Part shown: positions 34,399 through 42,781 of the stretch, one piece after another | Layout of the letters: each line of letters opens with the position of its first letter | How positions within the stretch are numbered: the stretch's first letter is position 1 | Origin: Fimivicinus intestinavium | GTDB lineage: Bacteria > Bacillota > Clostridia > Oscillospirales > Acutalibacteraceae | DNA length: 64,000 nucleotides | Assembly: GCA_018715765.1 (NCBI GenBank) | Contig: DVKY01000045.1 | Location: 16,551-80,550, forward strand | Reading direction: 5' to 3' | Notes under the pieces: generated by a model | Seen by the model: only the letters and a program-made list of their open reading frames with translations | What the model was told of the DNA's origin: nothing | Database searches by the model: none | Position numbers and translations under genes: made by a program

Positions 34399-35463
34399 TT
34401 ACCGCCTCCCGCTTTCAGGGTTTTGCCGTTTCTTCTGATAAACCAGCGGCTCGTGCAGCGCACGGCGTGTGTATTCCTCCAGATCATAGGAGGCGTTAAG
34501 CTGCTCCGCCTGACCGGAAGGGCGCTTTTCCCCGGGGGCCGCCAGGGGCCGTTTCTGCTGGCGCGATTGTTTTTCCGCCTGCACCTGCTCCGGCGTGAGC
34601 AGCCCCTTCTCGTGCCAAGCATGCAACACCTTGTTCATATAGGGGAAGCTCAGGCGGTCTGTATGATTGGCCATTTCCTCATAAGCTAGATGGATCATAT
34701 CAATATCAAAATGAAGCTCGCGGCCCCACTCCGTAAGAAATTTCTCCTGCGCGGCAGTAGGCCGCGGCGCATGCAGCCCGGTGAGCTTACGCAGCTGCTC
34801 CCAGAGAGACCGTCCCATCCGCAGCTGTGTGAGCTGCTCCTCTGCCTTTTCCAGCGTGTCTATCTCACGCTCGCCCCAATCCCGGCCTATTTTTGCAATA
34901 TAGGCCATGGAGGTCTTCCCCTGGGAGGCGGCGTATTCCAGAATCATCAGGATCACCTCGACCGGCAGTCCATATTGGTCGTGAATCATCAACAGCGTTG
35001 ACTGTCCATCATAACCGATGGTGCGCCCGAGCTTTTTCTGCGCCTCAGCATACAGCGCGCTCAACGCAGGCTCCTCCAGAAGCCGGCAGGCTATCTGCTC
35101 GCTTGTGGGCTTGGAGAGCGGCAGCGGAGCGAGCGTGCGCTTCTCCTCCTTTGCAGGCGCCGCGGCCCGTTCCTGCGGCCCTGCGGGTGTCAGGGGTATG
35201 GCAGCACGCTCCTGCGTAGGCTGCTCCCCCTTTTGCAGGATGCCACAGTTCGCCCAATACTGGAGGGCGTCCGCCACCTCTTCAGCGTCCAGCCGCGTCC
35301 CGTCGGAGATACGCTCCGGCTGGACTGCCTCTCCGGCGTGGCGGAAAATCCAAAGCAGCACCTTGAGCTGATCCTCCTTGACGATTTTAATATGGTCGTC
35401 TACAACAGCGGCGGGAATTGCAAACATAGCGCCCCATGCGCTGGGGTTGATTTGATACTCCAT
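34399..35463 (-). CDS. DnaD-domain replication protein
   Basis: 354 residues. The N-terminal winged-helix region (about 1-80: VKEDQLKVLLWIFRHAGE, ISDGTRLDAEEVADALQYW) is followed by a Pro/Ala-rich linker and two DnaD-like helical blocks, GYDGQSTLLMIHDQYGLPVEVILMI-type near 150-190 and LHFDIDMIHLAYEEMANHT near 260, the latter with the YxxxI/W core (FPYMNKVLHAWHEKG). It acts in replication initiation/restart with the DnaC-like ATPase. The ATG follows AGGCAGAGAG and there is a good promoter 75 bases upstream. Confidence 0.92.
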   Translation of the reverse strand: MEYQINPSAWGAMFAIPAAVVDDHIKIVKEDQLKVLLWIFRHAGEAVQPERISDGTRLDAEEVADALQYWANCGILQKGEQPTQERAAIPLTPAGPQERAAAPAKEEKRTLAPLPLSKPTSEQIACRLLEEPALSALYAEAQKKLGRTIGYDGQSTLLMIHDQYGLPVEVILMILEYAASQGKTSMAYIAKIGRDWGEREIDTLEKAEEQLTQLRMGRSLWEQLRKLTGLHAPRPTAAQEKFLTEWGRELHFDIDMIHLAYEEMANHTDRLSFPYMNKVLHAWHEKGLLTPEQVQAEKQSRQQKRPLAAPGEKRPSGQAEQLNASYDLEEYTRRALHEPLVYQKKRQNPESGRR

Positions 35464-35539
35464 CTTCTCTCTGCCTTTCCGGATACGCCTCTCCGGAAAA
35501 CGCCGGAAAGGATGCTGCCCTCATCTCAGGGTGGCATTT

Positions 35540-35568
35540 ATTATAGCACACTTTTTCAGGGGGCTCAA
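35540..35568 (-). promoter_or_regulatory. promoter of the dnaD operon
   Basis: On the minus strand: TTGAGC (35563-35568), 17 bases, TATAAT (35540-35545) with an extended TGC. The -35 lies inside a GGGGG/CCCCC inverted repeat (35559-35574) that itself carries a T-run on the plus strand. Confidence 0.75.
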
Positions 35569-35631
35569 ACCCCCTTTTTTCAGGCGCAAAAATCACGTTG
35601 CAAGAATGCGCTTCGCAGAACCTCGCCACCG

Positions 35632-35675
35632 CAAAAAAGCGAACCGCCGCGCAACAAAATTTGTTGCGCGGCGGT
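35632..35675 (-). terminator. strong terminator of the YabE-like gene
   Basis: ACCGCCGCGCAACAAA (35643-35658) and its exact reverse complement (35660-35675) enclose a single base. On the minus strand TCGC and TTTTTT follow. Confidence 0.93.
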
Positions 35676-35712
35676 CAGCCGTCTCTTTTGCTCGGTGATT
35701 TTGAAAAAGAGA

Positions 35713-36960
35713 TTAGAGCACATAGATGCGAACCTGCCGCGCACCCCACTCACAGGCTTCCTCATAGGAGTGCATATACAGATCCACCGTGAAAGTCTTT
35801 TGCTGGACGAAGCCGCCGGTATCCGCAGCAATTGCATAACCGTAGACATATTTCCCATCCGCAGAGACAATCCACATTTCTGTCCCGTAGGGGAATTGCT
35901 TCGGATCCACTGCAATGTGGCCGGGCATTGGCTTGCGGCCGGAAGCCGTGCCCCATCCGCCCGAATACGCAGCCGCCTTTCCATCGACAATCTTCTTGTA
36001 CTTGGTAGGCACGCCGTTTGCATCGATCTTTACATAGGAGGGTACCTCCAGGTCGGAAATCGGCGTAAGGCCGTTTTTCAGCTTGATCTTGTTGATGCGG
36101 CGCAGTGTGCCGACGAGCGTTTTCTGATCAACTGCCTGCTTGAGAATCTTTTCGGAATCAACCGTGGTTTTCACAAGCTCGCCATTGACATAACGGTCTT
36201 TATAGGTGACCTCTTTTTCGCCGTTTTGCCCTTTCTGAACGACTTTGCGTTGATCCGTGTACATGGAGACGCTTTTCTCTGTAAGCTTCTTGTAAGCGAT
36301 TGTCTCCGTCTGCGTGCGAAGCTTATACTCCACACGGTCCACACGGACCTGCATTCCTTCTGCGGCCGGCTCATCTCTGGCAGGCGTGCTTTCATCATCT
36401 GCATCCAGAGAGACCCCAGCCGCCAAAATCGCCTCCTCCACAGTGCCGCCGACAACCTCGACCTCCGTGGTCTTGCCGTCCGCTGTGATCTGCACCGGGA
36501 AAGCGACCTGCACGCTGATAGCCATACCCTCCTCCAGCAGCGTATCTCTGGAAAAATTGAGCACGTCGGAATCCTTCAGCGCCATTCCGGATTTGGCCAC
36601 AGCATCCGCTACCGTGCCCGCCGCCATCAGGGTTTTGGAAAAGCCTTCCCCGTCGCTGACGGTAACCTTTTTGGCGCGATGGATGGTAATGGTGCTGTCT
36701 TCCCCGCTGACAAAATCAGAGAGCACAAGCATGTCATCTGCTCCAAGCTCTAATTTCGCCTGCTCCAGAATCGCGTTTGCGTCACTGCGCGTTGTAATCA
36801 CCGAGCGCGCCTGCCCGTCGTCTACAATGGTAACGGTGTAGGCGGCGGTGGCGGCGGCAAACACAGTCCCCGCACAGGCGACCGCAAGCAAAACGGTTGC
36901 GATCAGCCTGGCACGGATCGACCGTGCGTATGCCGCAAGCTCCTTACATTTGTCAATCAT
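35713..36960 (-). CDS. YabE/Rpf-like cell-wall protein: DUF348, G5 and 3D domains
   Basis: 415 residues. N-terminal membrane anchor or signal (RLIATVLLAVACAGTVFAA), then DUF348-like repeats (YTVTIVDDGQARSVITT, QVAFPVQITADGKTTEVEV), a G5 domain (about 210-285: TQTETIAYKKLTEKS…GEKEVTYKDRYVNGEL) and a C-terminal 3D domain with IAVDPKQFPYGTEMWI, AADTGG and VDLYM, supplying the three conserved aspartates. Such proteins remodel peptidoglycan (lytic-transglycosylase-like 3D). The ATG follows AAGGAG. Upstream are a consensus promoter, a TCAAATTT direct repeat and WalR-like boxes. Confidence 0.92.
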   Translation of the reverse strand: MIDKCKELAAYARSIRARLIATVLLAVACAGTVFAAATAAYTVTIVDDGQARSVITTRSDANAILEQAKLELGADDMLVLSDFVSGEDSTITIHRAKKVTVSDGEGFSKTLMAAGTVADAVAKSGMALKDSDVLNFSRDTLLEEGMAISVQVAFPVQITADGKTTEVEVVGGTVEEAILAAGVSLDADDESTPARDEPAAEGMQVRVDRVEYKLRTQTETIAYKKLTEKSVSMYTDQRKVVQKGQNGEKEVTYKDRYVNGELVKTTVDSEKILKQAVDQKTLVGTLRRINKIKLKNGLTPISDLEVPSYVKIDANGVPTKYKKIVDGKAAAYSGGWGTASGRKPMPGHIAVDPKQFPYGTEMWIVSADGKYVYGYAIAADTGGFVQQKTFTVDLYMHSYEEACEWGARQVRIYVL

Positions 36961-37043
36961 TCAATTGCTCCTTTACTGACCGGTATGGTTCTTAAACAGA
37001 ATCATATACCTCCGGCTTCGTATTCTCGCTTGTGACGGTGAAC

Positions 37044-37072
37044 ATTATATGCATCCGGATGTGAGATGTCAA
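37044..37072 (-). promoter_or_regulatory. promoter of the YabE-like gene
   Basis: On the minus strand: TTGACA (37067-37072), 17 bases, TATAAT (37044-37049). The spacer contains a palindrome CATCCGGATG. Confidence 0.88.
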
Positions 37073-37216
37073 ATTTAAGTAAAGTTCAAATTTGTGCAAA
37101 GTGCATAGCTCCCATTTCAAAAATATTTCTAAATCCTCTTATAAATCCGGAAAAAGCGAATTTTTCAAGCTTTTTCTTAAAGAAAAAACAGCTGTTTTTT
37201 GTAGGATTGCGAAAAA

Positions 37217-37243
37217 GTTACAAACGGTTACAAACGCGTAACA
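37217..37243 (-). promoter_or_regulatory. WalR-like box cluster
   Basis: On the minus strand TGTTAC (37238-37243), 5 bases, TGTAAC (37227-37232), 4 bases, TGTAAC (37217-37222). The first pair fits the WalR/YycF consensus TGTWAH-N5-TGTWAH. It lies about 145 bases upstream of the YabE-like promoter, far for direct activation. Confidence 0.5.
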
Positions 37244-37428
37244 AATCGTTTAAATTTTTGCTTTTTTTAAAAAAACATCCTTTTTTCGCAGGCTGCTTCC
37301 AACCATAAAAAACTGACTGTAGCTGCAGAACGCGCCTCTTCGCAGCGCCTGCATTTCAGGGGCGGAAAAAGCAACATATATAATAGTATAGAACGACCTG
37401 CCAACCTTTGCCTTTGTGTGTAAAATGC

Positions 37429-37458
37429 TTGCGAAATACCCGCTCGCTGTGGTAAGAT
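37429..37458 (+). promoter_or_regulatory. promoter of lepA
   Basis: TTGCGA (37429-37434), 18 bases, TAAGAT (37453-37458), ending 30 bases before the lepA start. Confidence 0.6.
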
Positions 37459-37488
37459 GAATTGAAATACGATACGAGGTGATAGGGT

Positions 37489-39300
37489 TTGCCCGTTTCA
37501 AAGGACCACATCCGGAATTTTTGCATCATTGCGCACATTGACCACGGGAAATCTACGCTGGCCGACCGCCTGCTGGAGTTGACGCAATCCGTCGCGAAGC
37601 GGGATATGACGGAGCAGCTGCTGGATAACATGGATTTGGAGCGCGAACGGGGGATCACCATCAAGGCGCATGCCGTCAAGCTGGATTATACCGCACAGGA
37701 CGGGCAGCTGTACGAGCTGAATTTGATCGACACACCCGGCCATGTGGATTTTAACTATGAGGTTTCACGGTCTCTCGCCGCGTGCGAGGGTGCTGTGCTG
37801 ATCATTGACGCATCGCAGGGCATCGAGGCGCAAACACTGGCCAACACCTACCTCGCCCTGGATCACGATCTGGAGCTGGTGCCCGTCATCAACAAAATCG
37901 ATTTGCCCGCCGCAGAGCCGGAGCGCGTCGCGCAGGAGGTGGAGGATGTCATCGGCCTGCCCTGTATGGATGCGCCCCGCGTTTCCGCCAAGACAGGGGA
38001 AAATGTAGAGCAGGTGCTCGAGCGCATTGTGCAGGATATTCCCGCTCCGCAGGGGGATGATAAGCTTCCTCTGCGCGCGCTGGTGTTTGACTCGGTCTAT
38101 GACAGCTACAAGGGCGTGATCGTCTACGTCCGCCTGATGGACGGCTCCATCCGGGCGGGCGATACGATGCGCTTTATGTCCACGGGTGCGGAATTCACCG
38201 TGGTGGAGGTGGGCTACATGCGCGCAACGGCGATGGAGCCTGCCCAGCAGCTGCGCGCAGGCGAGGTGGGATACATCACCGCCTCCATCAAAACGGTGCG
38301 TGACGCGCAGGTGGGCGACACCGTCACCCTGGCGGAGAACCCCGCGGCGGAAAGCCTGCCCGGCTACCGCAAGGTGAACCCGATGGTCTTTTGCGGCGTC
38401 TATCCGGCAGACGGCGCGGATTATGAGGCGCTGCGTGACGCGCTGGAGAAGCTTCAGCTCAACGACGCCTCCCTCTCCTACGAGCCGGAAACCTCCGGCG
38501 CGCTCGGCTTTGGCTTCCGCTGCGGCTTTTTGGGGCTATTGCATCTGGAGATTATTCAGGAGCGGCTGGAGCGTGAATATGATCTTGACCTGGTGACCAC
38601 CATCCCGAGCGTTGTCTACCGCATCCACATGACGGACGGAACCTGCCTCGAGGTGGATAACCCCACCCATTACCCGGATCCGGCCCGTATCGACTATTGT
38701 GAGGAGCCGGTGACGAACGCGCACATTTACGCGCCCTCTGCATACGTAGGCGCCATTATGGAGCTTTGCCAGGATCGCCGCGGCGTATTTCAGGATATGA
38801 CATACCTTTCCTCTGATCGGGTGGATATCCACTATATCCTCCCGCTCAACGAGATCATCTATGATTTTTTTGACGCGCTGAAATCCCGCACACGGGGATA
38901 CGCCTCCTTTGACTATGAAATTTCAGCGTATCAGCGCTCCGATCTGGTCAAGCTGGACGTCCTCCTAAACGGTGATGTAATCGACGCGCTCTCCTTTATT
39001 ATCCACGCCGATAAGGCCTATGCCCGTGCGCGGCGCATTGCGGAAAAGCTCAAGGAGAATATTCCACGCCAGATGTTTGAAATCCCGATTCAAATCGGCA
39101 TCGGCGGAAAGATTATCGCCCGCGAAACGGTGAAAGCCATGCGCAAGGATGTGCTTGCCAAATGCTACGGCGGCGACATCACACGCAAAAAGAAGCTGCT
39201 GGAAAAGCAGAAGGAAGGCAAAAAGCGTATGCGCCACTTCGGCACGGTGGAGGTGCCGCAGGAAGCGTTTATGGCCGTGCTAAAATTAGACGACGACTGA
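37489..39300 (+). CDS. lepA: elongation factor 4 (LepA) GTPase
   Basis: 603 residues. G domain: CIIAHIDHGKSTLADRLLE near 10, DTPGHVDF near 77, NKIDLP near 131. Later LepA-specific blocks include GALGFGFRCGFLGLLHLEI near 330 and the C-terminal domain FGGKIIARE-like IGIGGKIIARETVKA and YGGDITRKKKLLEKQKEGKKRMRHFG. LepA acts on the ribosome during elongation/initiation. The start is a TTG at 37489 with GAGGTGA at normal spacing. It is followed after 21 bases by the first extracellular-family gene, probably cotranscribed. Confidence 0.97.
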   Translation: MPVSKDHIRNFCIIAHIDHGKSTLADRLLELTQSVAKRDMTEQLLDNMDLERERGITIKAHAVKLDYTAQDGQLYELNLIDTPGHVDFNYEVSRSLAACEGAVLIIDASQGIEAQTLANTYLALDHDLELVPVINKIDLPAAEPERVAQEVEDVIGLPCMDAPRVSAKTGENVEQVLERIVQDIPAPQGDDKLPLRALVFDSVYDSYKGVIVYVRLMDGSIRAGDTMRFMSTGAEFTVVEVGYMRATAMEPAQQLRAGEVGYITASIKTVRDAQVGDTVTLAENPAAESLPGYRKVNPMVFCGVYPADGADYEALRDALEKLQLNDASLSYEPETSGALGFGFRCGFLGLLHLEIIQERLEREYDLDLVTTIPSVVYRIHMTDGTCLEVDNPTHYPDPARIDYCEEPVTNAHIYAPSAYVGAIMELCQDRRGVFQDMTYLSSDRVDIHYILPLNEIIYDFFDALKSRTRGYASFDYEISAYQRSDLVKLDVLLNGDVIDALSFIIHADKAYARARRIAEKLKENIPRQMFEIPIQIGIGGKIIARETVKAMRKDVLAKCYGGDITRKKKLLEKQKEGKKRMRHFGTVEVPQEAFMAVLKLDDD

Positions 39301-39321
39301 TTCGGAAAGGTGGGTTCTTCT

Positions 39322-40317
39322 ATGGAAAATGGTCAAAGGAATACCAAAAAAATTGTTGTAATCATTGCAATCGTGCTGGCAGTTGTTTTGGTCGTAGCGG
39401 GCGTAAGCATCTGGAGCTACCGCGTATATCACGCGAATCAAAATCCGGCGGAGGCCGCCTCCACCACTGGGGAGGGCGTAAGCGGCGGCGAGGCCCACAC
39501 AACGGCGCCGGGTGGCGCTGGCTCCACTACGCAGGCCGATGGCAAAACGCCCTCTGAAGCACAGGGAAGCGGCAGCGGCTCGCTTTCCGGCTCTGAAATG
39601 GAAGAGATTTTGGGCCAGCTGACCAATCCGAACGCCACACTCCCGGCTGTAACACCGGAGGAAACGGCGACGGATGCCGCCGCCTGGGGCTCCGATGACG
39701 AAAAACCTTCAGGAGGCTCGCCGGTAAAAGAACTGAGCACGGCGCAACAAATCGTTTCCTATTTCAATACAGCCGCCAACAAGGTGAAAACCGGCAAGCC
39801 CGCCCTAAAGTCGGATGCAACGATGCGCGTGCGTGAAAACATCATTGGAATGAGCGAGGCGGAAAACGCCAGTGATTCCTACCCCAAGGGCTCGAACTTA
39901 AACGACGCGTTCCCCGTTGCAGGCCAGAGCTGGGCCAGCCGCCTGGAGACCTCCGGCGTCAAAAGCGCCGCATGCTCGCTCAAGGACGGTAAATATTACA
40001 TCACCATCGCCATGAAGGATGAGGAGAATCCAAAGCCGCTCATCAGCCAACACGGCAAGGCTTTCACCTGCTTTGACACCGACGAACTCATGCAAATGCT
40101 CGAACAGGCCGGCGATGCGGAGGAGCTGGAGCTGCTGGAGAGCCTGCGCTTCTCTACCACCTACAGCGGCTGCAAAATCTCCTGTGTGGTGGATGCCAAA
40201 ACAGGCAACATGCTCTCCGCAAAATATTACACGGATATCACCATGGAAATGACCCTTGCAGGCTTTCCGATTCAGATGAACGTGACAACGACGCAGGCGT
40301 TTACGATGGATTGGTAA
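39322..40317 (+). CDS. membrane-anchored member of an unknown extracellular family (copy 1)
   Basis: 331 residues. An N-terminal hydrophobic anchor (VVIIAIVLAVVLVVAGVSIW) with no lipobox is followed by a 110-residue Ser/Thr/Gly/Ala-rich linker and a C-terminal domain of about 190 residues. Landmarks shared with two other proteins in this window: IVSYFNTAANKVKTGKP, NLNDAFPVAGQSWASRL, CSLKDGKYYITIAM, HGKAF and CVVDAKTGNMLSA, ending TMDW. I do not recognise the family. The last part alternates polar and hydrophobic residues as a beta-sheet domain would. The ATG at 39322 follows AAAGGTGG. It lies between lepA and copy 2. Confidence 0.85.
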   Translation: MENGQRNTKKIVVIIAIVLAVVLVVAGVSIWSYRVYHANQNPAEAASTTGEGVSGGEAHTTAPGGAGSTTQADGKTPSEAQGSGSGSLSGSEMEEILGQLTNPNATLPAVTPEETATDAAAWGSDDEKPSGGSPVKELSTAQQIVSYFNTAANKVKTGKPALKSDATMRVRENIIGMSEAENASDSYPKGSNLNDAFPVAGQSWASRLETSGVKSAACSLKDGKYYITIAMKDEENPKPLISQHGKAFTCFDTDELMQMLEQAGDAEELELLESLRFSTTYSGCKISCVVDAKTGNMLSAKYYTDITMEMTLAGFPIQMNVTTTQAFTMDW

Positions 40318-40385
40318 TCAACCGGCCGTAAGGCATGGGGGAGAGAAAACAACCGCATTTTTCAACCAGAAAGGATTTTTTTACT

Positions 40386-41495
40386 ATGTATCGTAAGCTT
40401 TTGGCCATTTTGATGGCTATATGCCTGATCGCGGCCCTGTTTGCAGGCTGCGGCGGCAAGGGGGCGGATGATCCGTCCAACACTTCCTCTCTGACTGGGG
40501 AGGGCAATGCAGCCGGTGCAGAAGCTGTCCTCCCGGGCGAAACCCAGGATGTGGATGGCCCCGGTACGGCGGATCAAAACGCGGGGGAAGCTGGCAATGC
40601 AAACACCTCGGGCGGCACGGGTTCATCGGCAACCGGCGGCAATGCTGCCGGCGCTGGTACCGCCACCAGGCCCGCCGGCGGTGCGTCCGGCGCTACAACT
40701 GCGGCAAGGCCATCTGGCTCCTCGCCCAGCGCCACCAGGCCCTCGGGCTCGGGCAATGGCTCAACAACGAAACCCACCACGACGAAGCCCTCCGGCGGCG
40801 GATCGTCCAGCACTACCACAAAGCCCACTACGACGAAGCCCGCCACAACAAAACCAACCACCACAAAGCCTTCCACGACCAAGCCCTCCGGCGGCGGCTC
40901 CACCCAGCCCAGCAAGGCGGATATCGTCAACGAGTTCAATGCTGCGGCCAACAAGGTGAAAACTGGAAGGCCGGGGCTGAAATATGATATGACGTTCTCT
41001 ATGAGCGTATCGTCCGGTCCGCTTCCCGATTTCCCGATGGACGCCTTGAATGAGAGCGGCACGGTTGCGAAAGGCAAAAATTTAAACAGCATCTTCCCTG
41101 TATCCGGGCAGAGCTGGTCCAGCAGGTTGCCCGTCTCTGCGGTGCAAAGCGCCAGCAGGACGCTGAAGGATGGGAAATACACCATTAAGCTCACCTTGAA
41201 TGCCGAATCCTGCGGGGCCAATGTTGGCGGCAGCGCGCACGGAAAAGTATTTACCGTTTTGGATCTGGATGACCTAAACGCATCCGCCGCAGAGCAGGAT
41301 CTTCAATTCCAAAATATTTCCCATTCCTTTTCGGGCAGCATTATCACATGCGTCGTGGACGCCAGGACGGGGAATATGCTTTCAGCCACCTATGTGTTAA
41401 ACGACAATATCTCCACAAAAATCGTTTCCTCTGATCTTTCCATGAATGCACGGCTGAAAACGAAAATGGTTTCGAACTATACGATGAGCTGGTAA
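40386..41495 (+). CDS. lipoprotein member of the same unknown family (copy 2)
   Basis: 369 residues. Lipoprotein signal with lipobox LFAGC near residue 20. A very long linker (about 25-170) is rich in Gly, Ser, Ala, then Thr-Lys-Pro triplets (TTKPTTTKPSGGG repeated), suitable for spanning the wall. The C-terminal domain (about 175-369) shows DIVNEFNAAANKVKTGRPGL, NLNSIFPVSGQSWSSRL, RTLKDGKYTIKLTL, AHGKVFTVLDLDDL, CVVDARTGNMLSATYVL and a final MSW. It starts 69 bases after copy 1 behind AAAGGA. The signal and first 55 residues closely match copy 3 at 61-62 kb. Confidence 0.85.
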   Translation: MYRKLLAILMAICLIAALFAGCGGKGADDPSNTSSLTGEGNAAGAEAVLPGETQDVDGPGTADQNAGEAGNANTSGGTGSSATGGNAAGAGTATRPAGGASGATTAARPSGSSPSATRPSGSGNGSTTKPTTTKPSGGGSSSTTTKPTTTKPATTKPTTTKPSTTKPSGGGSTQPSKADIVNEFNAAANKVKTGRPGLKYDMTFSMSVSSGPLPDFPMDALNESGTVAKGKNLNSIFPVSGQSWSSRLPVSAVQSASRTLKDGKYTIKLTLNAESCGANVGGSAHGKVFTVLDLDDLNASAAEQDLQFQNISHSFSGSIITCVVDARTGNMLSATYVLNDNISTKIVSSDLSMNARLKTKMVSNYTMSW

Positions 41496-41530
41496 CGGAG
41501 AAAGCGAATCCATTTTGGGTGCAAAACACA

Positions 41531-41560
41531 GGGCCTCCGCCGGTGACGGGGGCCTTATTT
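41531..41560 (+). terminator. terminator after copy 2
   Basis: GGCCTCCG pairs with CGGGGGCC (one G-U) around a short loop, then TTATTTG. It would end the lepA/copy 1/copy 2 transcript. Confidence 0.65.
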
Positions 41561-41617
41561 GAATGCCTGATTCAAATACAATTGCGGATGTTCGCCCGCT
41601 AAGGAGAAGTGAGCACA

Positions 41618-42151
41618 ATGTATGCATACCGAAGGGCCACGCCACAGGAACTGGAAGCGCTTTGGAACAGAAACATCGCAAAGAACCCTGGGGACAGCCG
41701 CTGGATCGGGTGGAAACAGGAATATCTCGCCTACAATCAAACTGGACAGGGCGTCACCTTTGCCGTTGTGCACAACGGCACACCGGTGGGGGAGGGCACG
41801 CTGCTCTTTTCCCCACAGTGCCGTGCCATCAACGGGCGCATGCAGCTGGCGGATTGTTGCCATACTGCTAACATCAATGCACTGCGCATTCGCAAGCGCT
41901 ATGAGGGGAGGGGGCATATATCAGCGCTCTTCCACTGCATGGAGCGTTACGCAGCCAGCCTCGGTTATACCCGCCTGACCATTGGCGTTGCAGCGCAGGA
42001 GACACGGAATCTTGCGATTTATCTCCATTGGGGCTTCGAGGAATTCGTGCTGGCGCAAGAGGAGGAGGGCGAACTGATCCTGTACTATGCAAAAGAGCTC
42101 GATTCGGACATCAGATCTCAGACATTAGACACCAGACGTGGGAATCGGTAG
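41618..42151 (+). CDS. GNAT-family N-acetyltransferase
   Basis: 177 residues. The GNAT fold shows VTFAVVHNGTPVGEGTL, then NINALRIRKRYEGRGHISALFHCMERYA with the acetyl-CoA loop RYEGRGH near 100, and the C-terminal LTIGVAAQETRNLAIYLHWGFEEF. The substrate is unknown. The ATG at 41618 follows AGGAG. The last 16 residues (DSDIRSQTLDTRRGNR) are encoded by a copy of a non-coding repeat, so the original C-terminus was probably shorter. Confidence 0.87.
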   Translation: MYAYRRATPQELEALWNRNIAKNPGDSRWIGWKQEYLAYNQTGQGVTFAVVHNGTPVGEGTLLFSPQCRAINGRMQLADCCHTANINALRIRKRYEGRGHISALFHCMERYAASLGYTRLTIGVAAQETRNLAIYLHWGFEEFVLAQEEEGELILYYAKELDSDIRSQTLDTRRGNR

Positions 42152-42325
42152 CCTTTTATTTGATATTTAAATGAGTGCCTGGTTGCGATGGCTGCACCAC
42201 AAAGAAAAATGATAGAATTTTCCGGTCGGGTCAAGACCCAACCCTACCGCAGGAATCCGAAAGGTAGCGCCTGTAGGGAACGGCCAAGCCAGATGTCAGA
42301 TATCAAACATTAGACACCAGACGTG
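42111..42325 (+). repeat. direct repeat pair flanking a palindromic stretch
   Basis: A 19-base identical core ACATTAGACACCAGACGTG occurs at 42122-42140 and 42307-42325, with a similar TCAGATNTCA in front of each (about 30 bases, two mismatches). Between them are inverted repeats GGGTC/GACCC near 42225 and CCCTAC/GTAGGG near 42242-42278. It looks like an intergenic repeat element; the first copy runs into the GNAT coding region. Confidence 0.75.
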
Positions 42326-42726
42326 AAAGCCGAAAAGTTTTGGCCACAAAAATAGGGCCAGAAAGCAATGGGCCTCGGGAGAAGCCTTTCGTGCCCTTCA
42401 GTTTATCGTGGAGGCTGATGCCTTGCAGTAGGCCAGCGGCGGCAGGCTCCGCGCACTTCCGGCAGGCCCGTGAGGGGACTTGCCCGCTTGCAGGCAAGCG
42501 AGCGCACAAACTGTTTGAGCCGCCGCGAGGCGGTGCGTTTTTGTGCGTCTCGCCGAACGCATCAAAGAGATCTATTCACATACCAATGCCGCCGCTGGCC
42601 GTACAGAACGGCCCTTTTGCCTCCTCCTTTTCCGTTCGGCCGGAAAAGGAAGGGCCTCCGCGGCCTGAGCAGGAAAATACATCATTTTGTTTGCGGTGCG
42701 GCCAGTAGATTTTCTCTACAGATGAA
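42326..42726. other. repeat-rich non-coding stretch
   Basis: GC-rich and dense in small hairpins (CCGCC/GGCGG near 42525, GCTTGC/GCAAGC near 42487, TTTTCC/GGAAAA near 42640). Several frames are open but lack ribosome sites and show a biased, low-information composition. It may be a dispersed intergenic repeat; no RNA family is recognised. Confidence 0.5.
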
Positions 42727-42758
42727 AGCGCACAGGGTAACGATTCTCCCTGTGCGCT
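42727..42758. terminator. hairpin after the beta-galactosidase gene
   Basis: AGCGCACAGGG (42727-42737) and CCCTGTGCGCT (42748-42758) form a perfect 11-bp stem. On the minus strand TTTCATC follows, on the plus strand a later TTTTTT. It most likely terminates the minus-strand gene. Confidence 0.75.
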
Positions 42759-42781
42759 GTATTTCTATGTTTTTTCCTCAT

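Larger units (their letters stand above)
36961..37488. other. divergent regulatory spacer between the YabE-like gene and lepA
   Basis: AT-rich, about 530 bases, no credible gene. It holds the YabE-like promoter, TCAAATTT twice (37069-37076 and 37086-37093, 17 bp apart, overlapping the -35), the WalR-like boxes at 37217-37243, and the lepA promoter. A second -10-like TATAAT near 37379 has no good -35. Confidence 0.6.

Noticed and set aside
36961..37043. c-di-AMP riboswitch before the YabE-like gene
   Set aside because: The leader is only about 80 bases and lacks the conserved blocks of that riboswitch.
37066..37308. Plus-strand frame of 80 codons before lepA
   Set aside because: AT-rich spacer with promoter and box sequences, no ribosome site, Lys/Phe-biased composition.
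40770..40905. CRISPR array
   Set aside because: The repeats are in-frame Thr-Lys-Pro codons inside a lipoprotein gene, without spacers; no CRISPR array was seen elsewhere.
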